The notes beneath the pieces are model-generated. The model was not told the DNA's origin, made no database searches, and worked only from the letters and a program-made list of their open reading frames with translations. This document shows, one piece after another, positions 43,931 to 54,159 of a stretch of 64,000 nt of DNA; positions within the stretch are counted from its first letter, which is position 1, and each line of letters starts with the position of its first letter. The position numbers were made by a program, and so were the translations under genes. This DNA comes from Limnephilus marmoratus (taxonomy: Eukaryota > Arthropoda > Insecta > Trichoptera > Limnephilidae), in NCBI GenBank assembly GCA_917880885.1, contig OU862913.1:28839286-28903285 (forward strand), written 5' to 3'.

Positions 43931-44261
43931 TAGGATTTATAGGTTCAATTAGGAATTCCACAGAGCCGAACCCTCTGATATGAAAATATCTGGAGTCGGT
44001 GAATTATTTTCCCATTTGGTCTCTGGTAGGTTGACATGTTGTTCTGGTATTGTTTTGTATTTATAATACTTATATAGTGGAATTGCATAGCGATGGATTG
44101 ACTAGATCAGGGATTCCCAAAATTTTTCTGCAATGGAACACTTTGCAAACCCGTAAATTTTAACGGAACACTTGGCTCATTTTTTAGATTGGGTAATTTC
44201 TAATAATATATTTTTTAAAAACAGTTATTACAGATTATTTATTATGTATATAAACAATATA

Positions 44262-44440
44262 TGTATAGCAAAAAATGGAATAAAAACAAAAAATGCACTA
44301 TAAACAACAAAAAATGGAAAATAAAAACAAAAAAATGGAATACAAACAAAGAAAAAATGGAATCTAAACAACAAAAAATGGAATACAAATAACAAAAAAA
44401 TTGAATATAAACAACAAAAAAATGGAATAAATAAAACATC
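44262..44440 (+). repeat. Minisatellite in the hAT element, about 20-bp units
   Basis: Variants of ACAACAAAAAATGGAATA are repeated about nine times. Confidence 0.85.
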
Positions 44441-45300
44441 TAATTGATGATTTTGAGTGCTTGAATTGCATATCTTCTTGATATCATATTGGTAAGTTGA
44501 ATTTTAATATCTGGTGTGGCGTCGAGCCTCTTCCTTCACTTTGACTTCGTTGTAGCATAATTAGAAAATTCCCCTTCGCATAAATAGGTCGTAGAAAACG
44601 AAAGTAAAAGAATAATAACTTGTTTTGATAAATTGGGGCACTCTCCTGACAAAATCACCCAGAAATCATTTATAGGCTGATCTTTGTATTTTGGTTTCAA
44701 GTCCGAGTCCTAATTAAATAAATTAGATTTTCATACTCACTTGCGCTCAAGCCTACAGGTTTGGCTGTCACGGAAAATGGATTCCGAACTCAGGAATCGT
44801 CCTTACTAGTTTTCAGAAAATATTGCATAAGAGTTGTTTTCAAGTTATGTAGGTGTTCTAAAAATTCTTTGGAAACCTCTTCATCTACGTTAAAAGTTAA
44901 TTCATTCAAACATTCATTTAAGGCAGGAAAACAATCAAAATGATTACAGTGAACTGATGAAATCCAATATAGTATTTTTTTAGCAAAAGATGCAATTTTA
45001 TCTCTTATTAAAAATTGTAATACATTTTCCCTGTAATGATATGTTAACTTCTTTGCACTTGGTAAAAATATCTGCTAGATACCTAAGCAAGTTTTATCAA
45101 CCATGAAGGATTTGATAAAACTTCAATAAAATGTTGTCCTGAATTATTTTGTGCCTTCAAGAAGACCGATAACTCACTCCGAAGTTCATACAGGCTTAAT
45201 AATGCTTTCCTCTGGACAGCCATCTCACTTCACTTTGTGTCCAATACCCATTTCATCGCACAAATGATGTGTGGAATTAAAACGCGTAAGACTACAATCT
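44441..45300 (-). pseudogene. hAT transposase C-terminal part (ZBED/SCAND3-like)
   Basis: On the minus strand the segment from about 45300 down reads with the pattern of ZBED5/SCAND3-like hAT proteins: ALLSLYELRSELSVFLKAQN, NPSWLIKLA, then in other frames a segment like ITGKCITIFN, LNELTFNVDEEV, and finally a dimerisation-domain-like end with TTYLCEGEFSNYATTKSK-type similarity and PHQILKFNLPI. Stops and shifts are frequent. The N-terminal zinc finger and catalytic region were not identified and may be in the weakly readable stretch to 45700. Confidence 0.7.
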
Positions 45301-46439
45301 ATTTAAATTTGACAGATTGGTTCCCAACATTGAGAAATTCTGTAAAAAAGAATCTAAAATATACCAGAAAACTAAAATCGTTCCTTGTTGTAAAAAATAT
45401 TTAAAAAATAATTCTACAAATTGATGATTATGGCTTGTATTACTCACCTTTGATTACCAAATGTAGATATATTTCCAAAGTCTCCTTTAGACGTAATTGA
45501 TAACGATTATTTTCCACAAACTAATTTCACACGATTTTTTCATCAACACCACGCGCGTTTATAGTTCGACTAATTGCTAATAAGCTAAGACTGATAGATG
45601 TTTACATTATTTTACTTTCAGGTATAGTCGATTTCGAAAAAATATGATTGGGTTCCTTGGGAACAGAAATTTCGTGACACATGCAGATCAGTTATCCCGT
45701 TGTAATTGTGTCCACACCGCACAGATGTTCATATTATTGACTCTGATCACGGTTTTATATAGCATAGTGATAAATTTCAGAGATTTTTATTAGGAGGTAT
45801 GTAAAATGAAGGTTTACAGCGATAACAACATACACGGCTCTTTCCACTTGCATAAAGCTTAGTCCCTATACTTAGGAAGGGTCTGGTACCTGCTATTGTG
45901 AAATATTAATACAAATAATGAGAATAATATTAGTAGTGTATTGAAATATGAATATGTGTGTATTATTTTTAATTAAATTCTTCCGCGGTTCCGCGGAAAA
46001 TGTCGCGGAACCCCTGGACAGGTTCGGCGGAACCCTAGGGTTCCGCGGAACACAGTTTGGGAAACCCTGGACTAGATCATCATTTGGGGAAGTGTGTGAA
46101 AGGGTTTAGTTTTTCCTGTGGGGAAAATTTAGCCCGGACATTTAAATCTGGTGCGTAATATAAGGAAATATAAATAAAACATAATAGAGTTCCACAAATT
46201 AAAGTTAATAATGATAAATTAGCTCACAAAATTAATAATTTTATTTTAAAACAAAAATGTTCTCATTTGGGTTATTGCATAATCTGATGACGAACGAATA
46301 TTGCATAATCTGATGACGAACCTGTTGCTCTCCGATGCCTTATCAGAGTTCACTAATACTTTTATCTCTAAATACTTATAAAACCCAAATGATCTCAATA
46401 ATTTCGTAATCCATTTATAGAAAAATTATATCATGCTTC

Positions 46440-46530
46440 TCTACCGAAGCGTTTTTGGCCATGTTTTGGCAAATTTGTAAATAACCTCGAGTGTTCACTT
46501 GCCAAAATGTGGCCAATTTGAAGAGATATT
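46440..46530. repeat. Conserved hairpin in family E
   Basis: TTGGCCATGTTTTGGCAA pairs with TTGCCAAAATGTGGCCAA across a 35-bp loop. The same arrangement is kept in copy B (about 55150-55215). Confidence 0.8.
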
Positions 46531-46914
46531 TTAATACATTTATTCGAATTATTTCATAAATTCCCGCGTGTTGTGTATTTCGATTATTTACAAAGAAAAC
46601 TTAGTATTTTGACTTTTCAACCATAGACGTCACGCATCTCTTTTGAATTATTTATATTTGACATTTCGGGCTATAACTTAACCTCACCTTGTTCTGAGAT
46701 ATGAGTTGTCAAAATTTGCAAATACATGCTCTCGTTATCTATTTACTTACCTATTTTTGATTTTGAGGTTGAATCTTGTGTAAAGTATTTTAATTAAACA
46801 TATTTTAAAAGAAAATATTTAAATAGGACGTAAACTTACCCCTTTAGATCATACCTAAACATGCAAATGCGCAACCAGCTAGGGCATAATAATTCATTAC
46901 AAAAAGTTCTAATT

Positions 46915-48309
46915 CTTCTTCTTCTTCTTCGATGGCGCTACAGCCCATATCGAGCTTTGGCCTCCTGCAACAGTCGCCTCCAACTCCTCCTGTCCTCAGC
47001 GGCTGACTTCCAATTTGGTACGTGGAGAAGCTGTGCTGCATCCCCTCTTACTTCGTCTTCCAACCTCAGTCTGGGTCTTCCCACTTTTCTTTTTCCACCT
47101 GGGTGTCCAGTCAAAATTCTTTTTGGTCCGCGTGTATCCGGCATTCTCTGTACATGCCCAGCCCATCTCAGCCTGAGGAGTCTCATATGTGTTGAGATGC
47201 TAGGTGCCTTATATATATCATACAATTCTGTATTGTGCCGAATGCGCCACTGTTCACCCTCTTTCACGGGTCCACATATTCTTCTCAACACTTTTCTTTC
47301 AAAAGTATCCAGCGTTTCAGCCATCTTTACCGTCAGTGTCAGCGCCTCACATCCATATGCCAATACAGTTCTAACAATGGTCTTATATAAATATGGTTAT
47401 TTTGGTTTTTCTGTGGACACTACGTGACTTAAACACTGGCAACAAAGAGAAGTATGTTTTGTTGGCTGCTGTGATTCTCCTTCTGATTTCTGCTGGATCC
47501 TCATTGTTCTCTGTCAGACTGGAGCCCAGGTAGGTGAATTGATCGACCACTTCGTATGAGTAGTTGTCTCTGAATTGTGCACTACTTTTTCGTCTGTGTG
47601 AAGGGTTCCTGCTCTGTATCATCATTTTCGTTTTGTTGACATTAACCTCCTTAATGGTTGAAATTGATCTTCCGACAATGTTAATGTCATCCGCATATCC
47701 GACAACTTGACTGCTCTTGAAACAAATATTGGAGCCAGTGTCTATTAGCGTTTTTCTTATTACACGTTCGAGCACAATTTTGAAGAGAGTGGGAGCCAGA
47801 CCGTCCCCCTGTTTTAGTCCCTGCGATACTGTGAATTCTTCCGACAATTCCCCATCTATTTTGACCTGACATCTTGAGTCTGACATTGTGGCTTTGATGA
47901 GCCTAACCAATTTAGGTGGAATCTGGAATTGAAGTAGTATGCTGACATATGAGTGGCTATCTGAGATAGACACTCCCGATCTATGCTATCATATGCTTGC
48001 TTGAAATCTATAAATAGTTGGTGTATGTCTATATCAAACTCCCAGCACTTTGCCAAGATCTGCCTGACGGTGAACAGTTGGTCTGTTGTGGATCTACCGG
48101 TGCGGAAGCCTGCCTGATACTCTCCCAGTAGGTTTTCTGCGTACTTATCAATTTTTTGTTTCAGTATCATGGTGTAGATCTTATATGCTGTGCATAGAAG
48201 TGATATGCCTCTATGATATTCGCATTTTAGCTTATCACCTTTTTTATGAATTGGACATATTATGCTTATTTGCCATTCCTCTGGGATTTTTTCCAAGGTC
48301 CCTTACATT
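46915..48309 (-). mobile_element. RTE-type LINE, 5'-truncated, 13-bp duplication
   Basis: A 1,395-bp minus-strand insertion is bounded by exact 13-bp direct repeats AAAAGTTCTAATT (46902-46914 and 48310-48322). The 3' end is a short (GAA)n tail directly after the coding region (46915-46930), a typical RTE feature. It interrupts family E copy A. Confidence 0.93.
46938..48296 (-). pseudogene. RTE reverse transcriptase, truncated with two frameshifts
   Basis: Three minus frames are colinear. 48296-47856 has IPEEWQISIICPIHKKGDKL, GFRTGRSTTDQLF and LFIDFKQAYDSIDR (motif A Asp). 47973-47383 has LKQGDGLAPTLF (motif B) and VVGYADDINIVGRS (motif C Asp pair), then FTYLGSSLTE. 47363-46938 has FERKVLRRICGP, RLRWAGHVQRM and GRPRLRLEDEV, the usual C-terminus. 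Frame changes fall near 47960 and 47375. The endonuclease is missing because of 5' truncation. The good preservation suggests a fairly recent insertion. Confidence 0.9.
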
Positions 48310-48540
48310 AAAAGTTCTAATTACATTTGCGTAATGTAATTCCAAGTTAGGGCCGCGTCTTATTTAAATATTTTCCATTAAAATATGATAAATTAAAATA
48401 CTTTACAAGATTGAACCTCAAAATCAAAAATTGTTTTATAGATTTCGAAAATTCGTCTTTGCAAACTTTGATACTTCAGAACATGGTAAGACGAAGTTAG
48501 AACCCTATCCAACCAAAGTGATGAACCATTAATGCGTCTC

Positions 48541-48889
48541 GTGCCTCGTAATCGCAATCTATAATCAACTATCAGTTAGAACCTTGTAAAATGAATGATT
48601 TTTGTAAATGTTTGATGATAGAACCAAAAAATATTTTGGGTATAGAAATGAGCAAAATTAATTTGGTAATCAAAGATCATTTTTGAAAAAAAAATCAGGT
48701 AAAGCCCTATCCAAATGAGGAGACGAGTTCGCGAAACGAAATTATTAAAACATTTTTCCTACAAATTACTGATCATGAGTGTTACGTATTAAAAAAAAAT
48801 ATGTTCGAATTTAAATTTATATCTCTGAATTAGCAACTAGGCTATAGATAACTTGTAGAAGTCAAAATATTAAGTATTCTTTAAATAGG
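48541..48889. other. Outer part of family E copy A and spacer
   Basis: No gene. It contains TTAGAACCTTGTAAAATGA and TAAAGCCCTATCCAAATGAG, weakly repeating the TTAGAACCCTATCCAA motif at 48495. Confidence 0.4.
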
Positions 48890-49540
48890 TACTAAGTACG
48901 CTAGTTAAGTACGTTAATAGGTGCTAAGTACGCTAATAGGTACCAAGTACGCTAATATGAACCTACCAAGTACGCTAATACGTACTAAGTCGCTAGTATA
49001 TTTTAAGTACCTACGTTAATAGGTGCTAAGTACGCTAATAGACAGTAAGTACGCTAATAGGTACCAAGTACGCTAATATGTACCTAATGAGTACGCTAAT
49101 AGGTACTAAGTCGCTAGTATATTTTAGGTACGTTAATAGGTGCTAAGTGCGCTAATAGGCATTAAGTACGCTAATAGGTACCAAGTACGCTAATATGTAC
49201 CTAATAAGTACGCTAGTATATGTTAAGTACGTGAACAGGTGCTAAGTGCGCTAATAGGCAATAAGTGCGCTAATAGGTACCAAGTACGCTAATATGTACC
49301 TACTAAGTACGCCAGTATACGTTAAGTACGTTAATAGGTGCAAAGTACGCTAAGAGGTACTAAGTACACTAATTGGTACCAAGTACGTTAATATGTACCT
49401 ACTAAGTACGCTAATAGGTACTTAGTACGCTAATAGGTACCAAGTACGCTAATATGTGCTAAGTACGCTAATAGATACTAAGTACGCTAATAGGTACTAA
49501 GTACGTTAATGTGTACTTAGTGAGCTAATAGGTGGTACGA
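48890..49540 (+). repeat. Minisatellite with higher-order structure, 19-bp units
   Basis: Units are variants of AAGTACGCTAATAGGTACC, about 33 in all. A longer unit of about 105-117 bp recurs, marked by TTAATAGGTGCTAAGT or a close variant near 48912, 49015, 49133 and 49225. Several longer units also contain AAGTCGCTAGTATATTTTA. Confidence 0.88.
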
Positions 49541-49971
49541 TAATTTTTAATGTAAATTTAACAATTTTTAATATTTTTTTAATGATTCCTATTAAACTCT
49601 TGAATATATTCGTAGGTGCATTCAGTTGGTCTCTAACACTACAAGCCGTTTATATGTCTCCATGTTAAAAGTCGAAGGAATGATTTTATTTAACGAGGGC
49701 GGGAAATCCTAGACGCTGGACGAGTATTTATTAACTCGAACGCTTGAGTGGTTTTATTAGTGACATTAGGTGGGCCTATGGGATTTTTTTTCATTACTCT
49801 TAATGACTTTTCAAAGGGGTGTTGAAATGCCACTTTGTTGAGTTGTCACGGAACCTAAAATAAAACACATTCGTCAATATTTAGATAAAAAGTTCGGTAG
49901 TGATTAAATTCATTATTTCTTCAGAAGTATCCTGGATTTCCTAGGAATTTAGGTTTTTGTAATTTAAAATG
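49541..49971. other. Spacer without a recognised gene
   Basis: AT-rich; nothing recognised on either strand. Confidence 0.45.
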
Positions 49972-50165
49972 ACCGGCCAATGGTCGAGTGGGCATAGCGC
50001 TTGGGTCCCACCAGCGCGTCGCGTGTTTGATTCCTCAGCTGGCTAAGTCCTCCATCACAACACAAGCAACATTTTCGGCTTTCTGTGGTGGTAGTAGGAG
50101 ATTTTCAAATATTGTTGGGTTATTCGTAACTCGGGAATGTTTATCTTTCTTTAAAAATAATTTTA
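49972..50165 (+). mobile_element. SINE S3 with tRNA-like head
   Basis: A box TGGTCGAGTGG (49981-49991) and a B-box-like TGTTTGATTCC (50024-50034) have tRNA-like spacing. The body contains ACAAGCAACATTT and GGTAGTAGGAGATTTTCAAA. A second copy lies at about 51872-51998 (minus). The 3' end is A/T-rich. Confidence 0.75.
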
Positions 50166-50660
50166 AAAAAATATATATTTAACCCCTTAGACTAACTTTT
50201 ATCGCTTTCCGGAACAACCCATATAAGTTTCATAAAAATACTTATTTGGTTCTCCCTTATTATCATGATGAGAAATAAGATTTGAATGGTGTTAAAAAAA
50301 GAAAACACAATGTTTTATATTCAAATCTAAAAGTAAACATTATGAGATGATTTTCTACGAACACGGCGCTCAACAAATTATACTCTACGATGTAAAAAAA
50401 AAATTATGAAACTTTGAAAATTTAAAAAAATTATTTTTACATGATTAGACAGATAAGTGAGGGGATGATCGTGTGTAATACATTGCTCTGATTAAATACG
50501 AGTGCGTTTTTATTTTTTTTCGTTATCGATATTATAGTTAGAAAAAAACGTAAGATGAGCCTCTTAAAAACTTTTTTACTTTCCAAAATTTTAATATTTC
50601 AAAAAGTACCAAGATATGTTTATTTCCAATGTGTAATCAAACCGGAAAGCGTATTTTCAC
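50166..50660. other. Spacer without a recognised gene
   Basis: AT-rich; no coding frame or repeat landmark recognised. Confidence 0.45.
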
Positions 50661-50990
50661 ATTTTAAAAACGTACTTGATTACTTTAACCAGTGATTCCT
50701 GACATTATTTAGAGTAAAAAATTTAAATGAAATTTTGGTCTCAGGTGACATTTTTTTATGACTTTGTTTTCAATTTTTTTTTCTCCAAATTAAAAAAAAT
50801 ATATATTTCCGCATGTCGCCACCCACTGACCAACCCCTCGCCCCGCCTCCAACTGTCCAACACCTATCATTTATTATGTTTTTCTAGAAAAAAAATAAAA
50901 TAAAAACACACCAAAAATTTTATCGGAGAACAAAATTTCATTTCCATTTTTTACTGCAAATAATGTCAGCAATCACTGGTTAAGGCTCTG

Positions 50991-51119
50991 CAACCGGGCT
51001 CGAAAAGAAGAAGATGGAGAGATACGATATTACGAATGTTAGAGGAGAGCGCTAACATTTACACCGACAAAATCGATGCGAAAATTGCAAAAATGTTTAA
51101 TAAAACACGACTCTTTTAA
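50991..51119 (+). CDS. Exon fragment shared with element L
   Basis: Forty-two codons, QPGSKRRRWRDTILRMLEES then ANIYTDKIDAKIAKMFNKT, end at TAA 51117-51119. It aligns with 41128-41260 (minus) of element L with few residue changes and many silent third-position changes (for example GCC/GCG, ATT/ATC, AAT/AAC). The 3' flank is also shared for about 240 bp. No start codon or upstream exon is evident. The function is unknown. Confidence 0.65.
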   Translation, partial: QPGSKRRRWRDTILRMLEESANIYTDKIDAKIAKMFNKTRLF

Positions 51120-51375
51120 AATGGAGCAAAAATCATTTTGAAATTTTTTTTTATAAATATAACTCGTAAAATAACTGAAACAAACTGTTTTTAATAATTT
51201 TTGGAGCATACTTTGCGATTTTTTTCTATCGAGGGAATTTTATGTAATTTGCGTTTCGGCGCGGAGAATGTCTAGATATTATCTTCAAGAATAACATATT
51301 ATATTTTTTTAGAGCTTTAAAGCTTACCGTGTTTAAGGGAGAAATCGGTTGAAATTTGGGTTGCGGGCCCTTAAA
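51120..51375 (+). repeat. 3' flank shared with element L
   Basis: TTTGGAGCATACTTTGCGAT and TTTTTTCTATCGAGGGAATTT are also found, reversed, at about 40980-41030. Confidence 0.7.
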
Positions 51376-51544
51376 GTAAGTCAAGTACGTCCCTTAACAC
51401 CCTGTTTGTCAGAAATAATCCATTTATTTGGATTTTATTGCGAAGCGGAAATTTTTTGACATTCTGACAAATGCGCCCGAGACCTGAGGGTTAAGCACAA
51501 AGAAAAACAAACATTACCGGATTACAACACAGGGTTACGAATAA

Positions 51545-51870
51545 CAAACTAACTAACACAGAGGTAAGCAGAGAGGACGGACCACCAAACAACTCGGTCT
51601 TGGCCCACACTCTTTGCCTCACTCCCATTCATACATACGACACAAGTGTCTGATTCATTTGATCCTTCCATGTCTTCCTCAGGCGTCCCCGGCTTCTTCG
51701 ACCATTCACATTTGCGTCTATACTTTCTTCGTTCGTTCGCTCTACATGCCCAAACCATCTGAAGGTCCCTTTCATAATCTTATTCATTGCGCTTGCATTC
51801 TTTGCAAATCTCCACATTTCTCACGCGATTATACACGGTTTTACCACACATACGCCTCAGGGATCTCATC
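51545..51870 (-). pseudogene. RTE/jockey-like LINE C-terminal fragment
   Basis: The minus strand reads RRMCGKTVYNRVRNVEICKE, then FRWFGHVERTNEESIDANVN and GRLRKTWKDQMNQ, the familiar post-RT tail. A stop and frame changes follow. The 3' flank ATGGACCACC-like sequence is shared with 29414-29455. Only the tail survives. Confidence 0.78.
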
Positions 51871-51871
51871 G

Positions 51872-51998
51872 GGAATAGCCTGACAATATTTGAAAATCTC
51901 CTACTACCATTGCAGTGAGTGTTAAATGTTGCTTGTATCGAGTTAGTCAGCGGAGGAATTGAACTCACGACGCCTGGGTGGGAACCAGACGATCCGTG
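51872..51998 (-). mobile_element. SINE S3 copy (minus)
   Basis: The reverse complement gives GGTTCCCACCCAGGCGTCGTG, GAGTTCAATTCCTCCGCTG (B-box region) and GGTAGTAGGAGATTTTCAAA, matching 49972-50165. The 5' head is partial. Confidence 0.7.
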
Positions 51999-52081
51999 TT
52001 GTATACTATTTTCGTATTTACAAGAATATAATGAGCAGTTTGGAATTTTTTAATAATTTTTTTATGAATATTGCACGTGGC

Positions 52082-52172
52082 AGCAATTGCGCTTGGTCAC
52101 AGGTCACAGGTCACTGGTCACAGGCCACTGGTCACAGGTCACATTTCACAGGTCACAGGTCACAGATCAAAA
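52082..52172 (+). repeat. GGTCACA minisatellite
   Basis: About ten irregular units of (C/T)GGTCACA, with variants TTTCACA and GGCCACT. Confidence 0.9.
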
Positions 52173-52318
52173 AAACAGATTTGCCTATTTTATTGTAAAT
52201 AAAAAAAGCATTTTTGAGTAATATTTAGTAAATTTGTTAAAAGATTAGGTTCGCCTTCCTATAAAAAAATATTAATCTTCCAGGGGTCCTAACACGGTCG
52301 ATCGATAAGGATTGACAG

Positions 52319-52445
52319 GATAACTTTCGGTAACTTCTCATCGTTCTCTAGGACAACTGCAGATCGCTAACGTGCAAACGACAGTTTAGTTCGTTAGCGA
52401 TCTGCAGTCACGCTAGGGAACGTTGAAAAGTTACCGAAGGTTATC
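52319..52445. repeat. Inverted repeat (hairpin), arms of about 54 bp
   Basis: GGATAACTTTCGGTAACTT...GCAGATCGCTAAC pairs with GTTAGCGATCTGCAG...AAGTTACCGAAGGTTATCC around a loop of about 17 bp. It abuts the mariner relic that follows and may be the remnant of a foldback element. Confidence 0.85.
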
Positions 52446-52449
52446 CAGA

Positions 52450-53232
52450 AAAAAAGTCAGGTGAAATCGAACATCAAGATGTTGCTCATTGGTTTTTTCC
52501 AAAGATATTCAAATACAGAAGAGATATGCTATGGTGTCCGTGCAACTAGCGTAGTTTTCATACAAAAAAAATTTGTTCATTTCGTTGATTTTTTGAAAAT
52601 GTGCATTAATATTGGTTAACAATATATTTTGAATAAGGAAAGAATTCGTTCATTTAGTTTAACGTTCGTTTGGTTTATTCGTTAATTATTTGTTTTTTTA
52701 GTTTATTTGTTAATTGGTAAACAATATCGGCGACACCCGGAAGCGCAGACCCACATAGTAAAAATAGCAGATAGCACATCTACTTATATTTCAATATCTT
52801 TGGTTTTTTTCAGAGATGTTGTGCACAAATAGGTTGTTCATCCAGGCCAAACAGTTAACCGACAGTTCTACACGGAGACACTAAAGAGGTTGCGAGAGAG
52901 CATTAGAAAAAATCGTCGACAAAGGTCGAATCCTTGGCGCACCGGGGACTGGTTCTTCAACCAGGACAACGCACCTGCTCACTCCGCGTTATCTGTGAAG
53001 CAGTATTTAAGCACGCATGGAATGACCGAAATTGTTCACCCGACCTGTTTCCTTGTGATTTCTTTCAGCTCCCTAGATTGAAAACTAAATGTTTTCATAC
53101 TGTTGAAGAAGTGACACAAAAATCGCAAGAGGCCATGGAGGACAGTGGGTTTCAAAATTGTTTTGAAGAGTGGAAAATAAACAAAAATTTTAACAAAACA
53201 AAAAACGACTTCAAAAAATGCACTAAAAAGTA
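52450..53232 (+). pseudogene. Mariner transposase fragment, split by a P-like MITE
   Basis: The left piece (to 52498) reads VKSNIKMLLIGFF. After the MITE it continues with HPGQTVNRQFYTETLKRLRE, then DWFFNQDNAPAHSALSVKQY (second catalytic Asp region), a small deletion and frame change, SPDLFPCDFFQLPRLK-type sequence (third Asp region) and QNCFEEWKINKNFNK. This is the canonical mariner C-terminal half. An in-frame stop and the deletion around 53035 make it inactive. The N-terminal half is lost next to the hairpin at 52319-52445. Confidence 0.88.
52499..52801. mobile_element. 303-bp P-like MITE inside mariner
   Basis: Inverted ends CCAAAGATATTCAAATA and, from the right, AAAGATATTGAAATATAAG, with AGATATGCTAT just inside the left end as in the P element at 4175. 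The subterminal AATATCGGCGACAC is identical to the P element near 11145. The 8-bp GGTTTTTT occurs on both sides (52491-52498 and 52802-52809). The T run leaves 1-2 bp of ambiguity. Confidence 0.8.
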
Positions 53233-53340
53233 AAAAAATAATTTCGTATTCTTCTACAACTTCATAATCAGCGTACTTTTTCTACTCATCAATATGTAGG
53301 TACGATTGTTATTTTTTGAGTCGGTGTCAGCTAAGGTATT

Positions 53341-53800
53341 TTAAAACTTACCGTGTTTAAGGAAATATGTAATAAATCGGTACAAATCCGGGTTGTAGGC
53401 CCTTCTAATTTCTTCTGGTAGACGATTGAAAAAAGTTCTTCGCTGGTAAATTTGATGCTGTGCAAAAGATGTATTTAGTTTTGGGCATAGAAAAACATGT
53501 TTACGTCGAGTTCGGTTTTCATTTAAAAATGAATATTTATCTTTTTCTTTTATAATTTGAATTATTGAATTTTTAATATGTAAATCTTTAAATGTAGGTA
53601 CTTGAAATTGTTCAAGCAGGCGTTTTGTTGGGTAGTCCAAGGATTTTTTTAATATAATTAATAATTGTTAATTTATTTTAATAATAATTGTTCTTTGTAC
53701 AATTTCTATTGGAAGAAGGTTTTATTTATACGCGGATCCCCAACTAATTATAGCGTATTGTAGAGTGGATTGAATGATAATTTTAATAACTCAGGTACTC
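53341..53800 (-). pseudogene. LINE C-terminal part
   Basis: The minus strand first reads STLQYAIISWGSAYK (about 53790), typical of the post-RT region, then after stops a 99-codon frame (53640-53341) with FLCPKLNTSFAQHQIYQRRT and FFNRLPEEIRR, the terminal LINE tail. It is headless and broken. Confidence 0.78.
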
Positions 53801-54029
53801 CTCATATGTCATACCTGTACATCTAGTAATGTTACATTGTCGTGTAAACAAGCTTATCGGTCTTAAAAGCAAATTTGTATTTTTATTTGACCTTTCCAAG
53901 AGCAAAAGAATATTTCGTACAATAATTGTGTAATACAAACTTCAAAATGATAATACCGGTATTTTAAGATTTTATTATTATTTCCAAACGTTATTAAGCT
54001 AATTTATGAAATACCTTTTCTATTTGGAA
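53801..54029. other. Spacer
   Basis: No gene or repeat recognised. Confidence 0.4.
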
Positions 54030-54118
54030 GGCGGGTATGGGTACCGACGCCCCGGGAACCGTTTATTGGAAAACCAACACTTCTGCAATAGGTCACCCTA
54101 AATAGTTATCTACGTAGT
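54030..54118 (+). mobile_element. S2 5' fragment (copy c)
   Basis: GGAAGGCGGGTATGGGTACC, then GCCCCGGGAACCGTTTATTGG, matches the S2 start. It breaks off after about 90 bp. Confidence 0.7.
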
Positions 54119-54159
54119 TTTTCATCATAAGTATATAAATAACCTATCTAGAAATAATA

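Larger units (their letters stand above)
44108..46069 (-). mobile_element. hAT transposon, ZBED type (1,962 bp)
   Basis: Ends begin CAGGGATTCCCAAAATTTTT at the left and, from the right, CAGGGTTTCCCAAACTGTGTTCC. The flanks are an exact 8-bp duplication GACTAGAT (44100-44107 and 46070-46077), the standard length for hAT elements. A transposase relic lies on the minus strand. It was inserted in the tail of the R2-like LINE or just beyond it. Confidence 0.92.
46160..48800. mobile_element. Unclassified repeat family E, copy A (palindromic arms)
   Basis: It shares long stretches with 54862-61615 (AGTTCCACAAA, TTTTATTTTAAAACAAAAATG, TGCCAAAATGTGGCCA, ATCTATTTACTTA, CAGCTAGGGCRTAATAATTC). In this copy about 46660-46850 and 48340-48540 are inverted copies (TTTTTGATTTTGAGGTT, AAAGTATTTTAATT, AAAATATTTAAATA). 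A truncated RTE LINE sits in the loop. No coding capacity of its own was seen. Confidence 0.7.
50665..51403 (+). mobile_element. MITE M relative carrying an element-L exon (copy c)
   Basis: The left part matches MITE M (ACCAGTGATTCCTGACATTA). An inverted inner copy (AATAATGTCAGCAATCACTG) lies near 50958. The right tip GTCCCTTAACACCCTG (to 51403) is the M end. Between them lies sequence shared with element L, inverted relative to it. It is a mosaic of the two families. Confidence 0.65.

Noticed and set aside
46861..47427. 188-codon plus frame
   Set aside because: Antisense of the RTE C-terminus, which has clear motifs and a fitting tail and duplication.
49972..50045. Second tRNA gene
   Set aside because: Same reasoning: a SINE S3 body follows and a copy exists at about 51872-51998.
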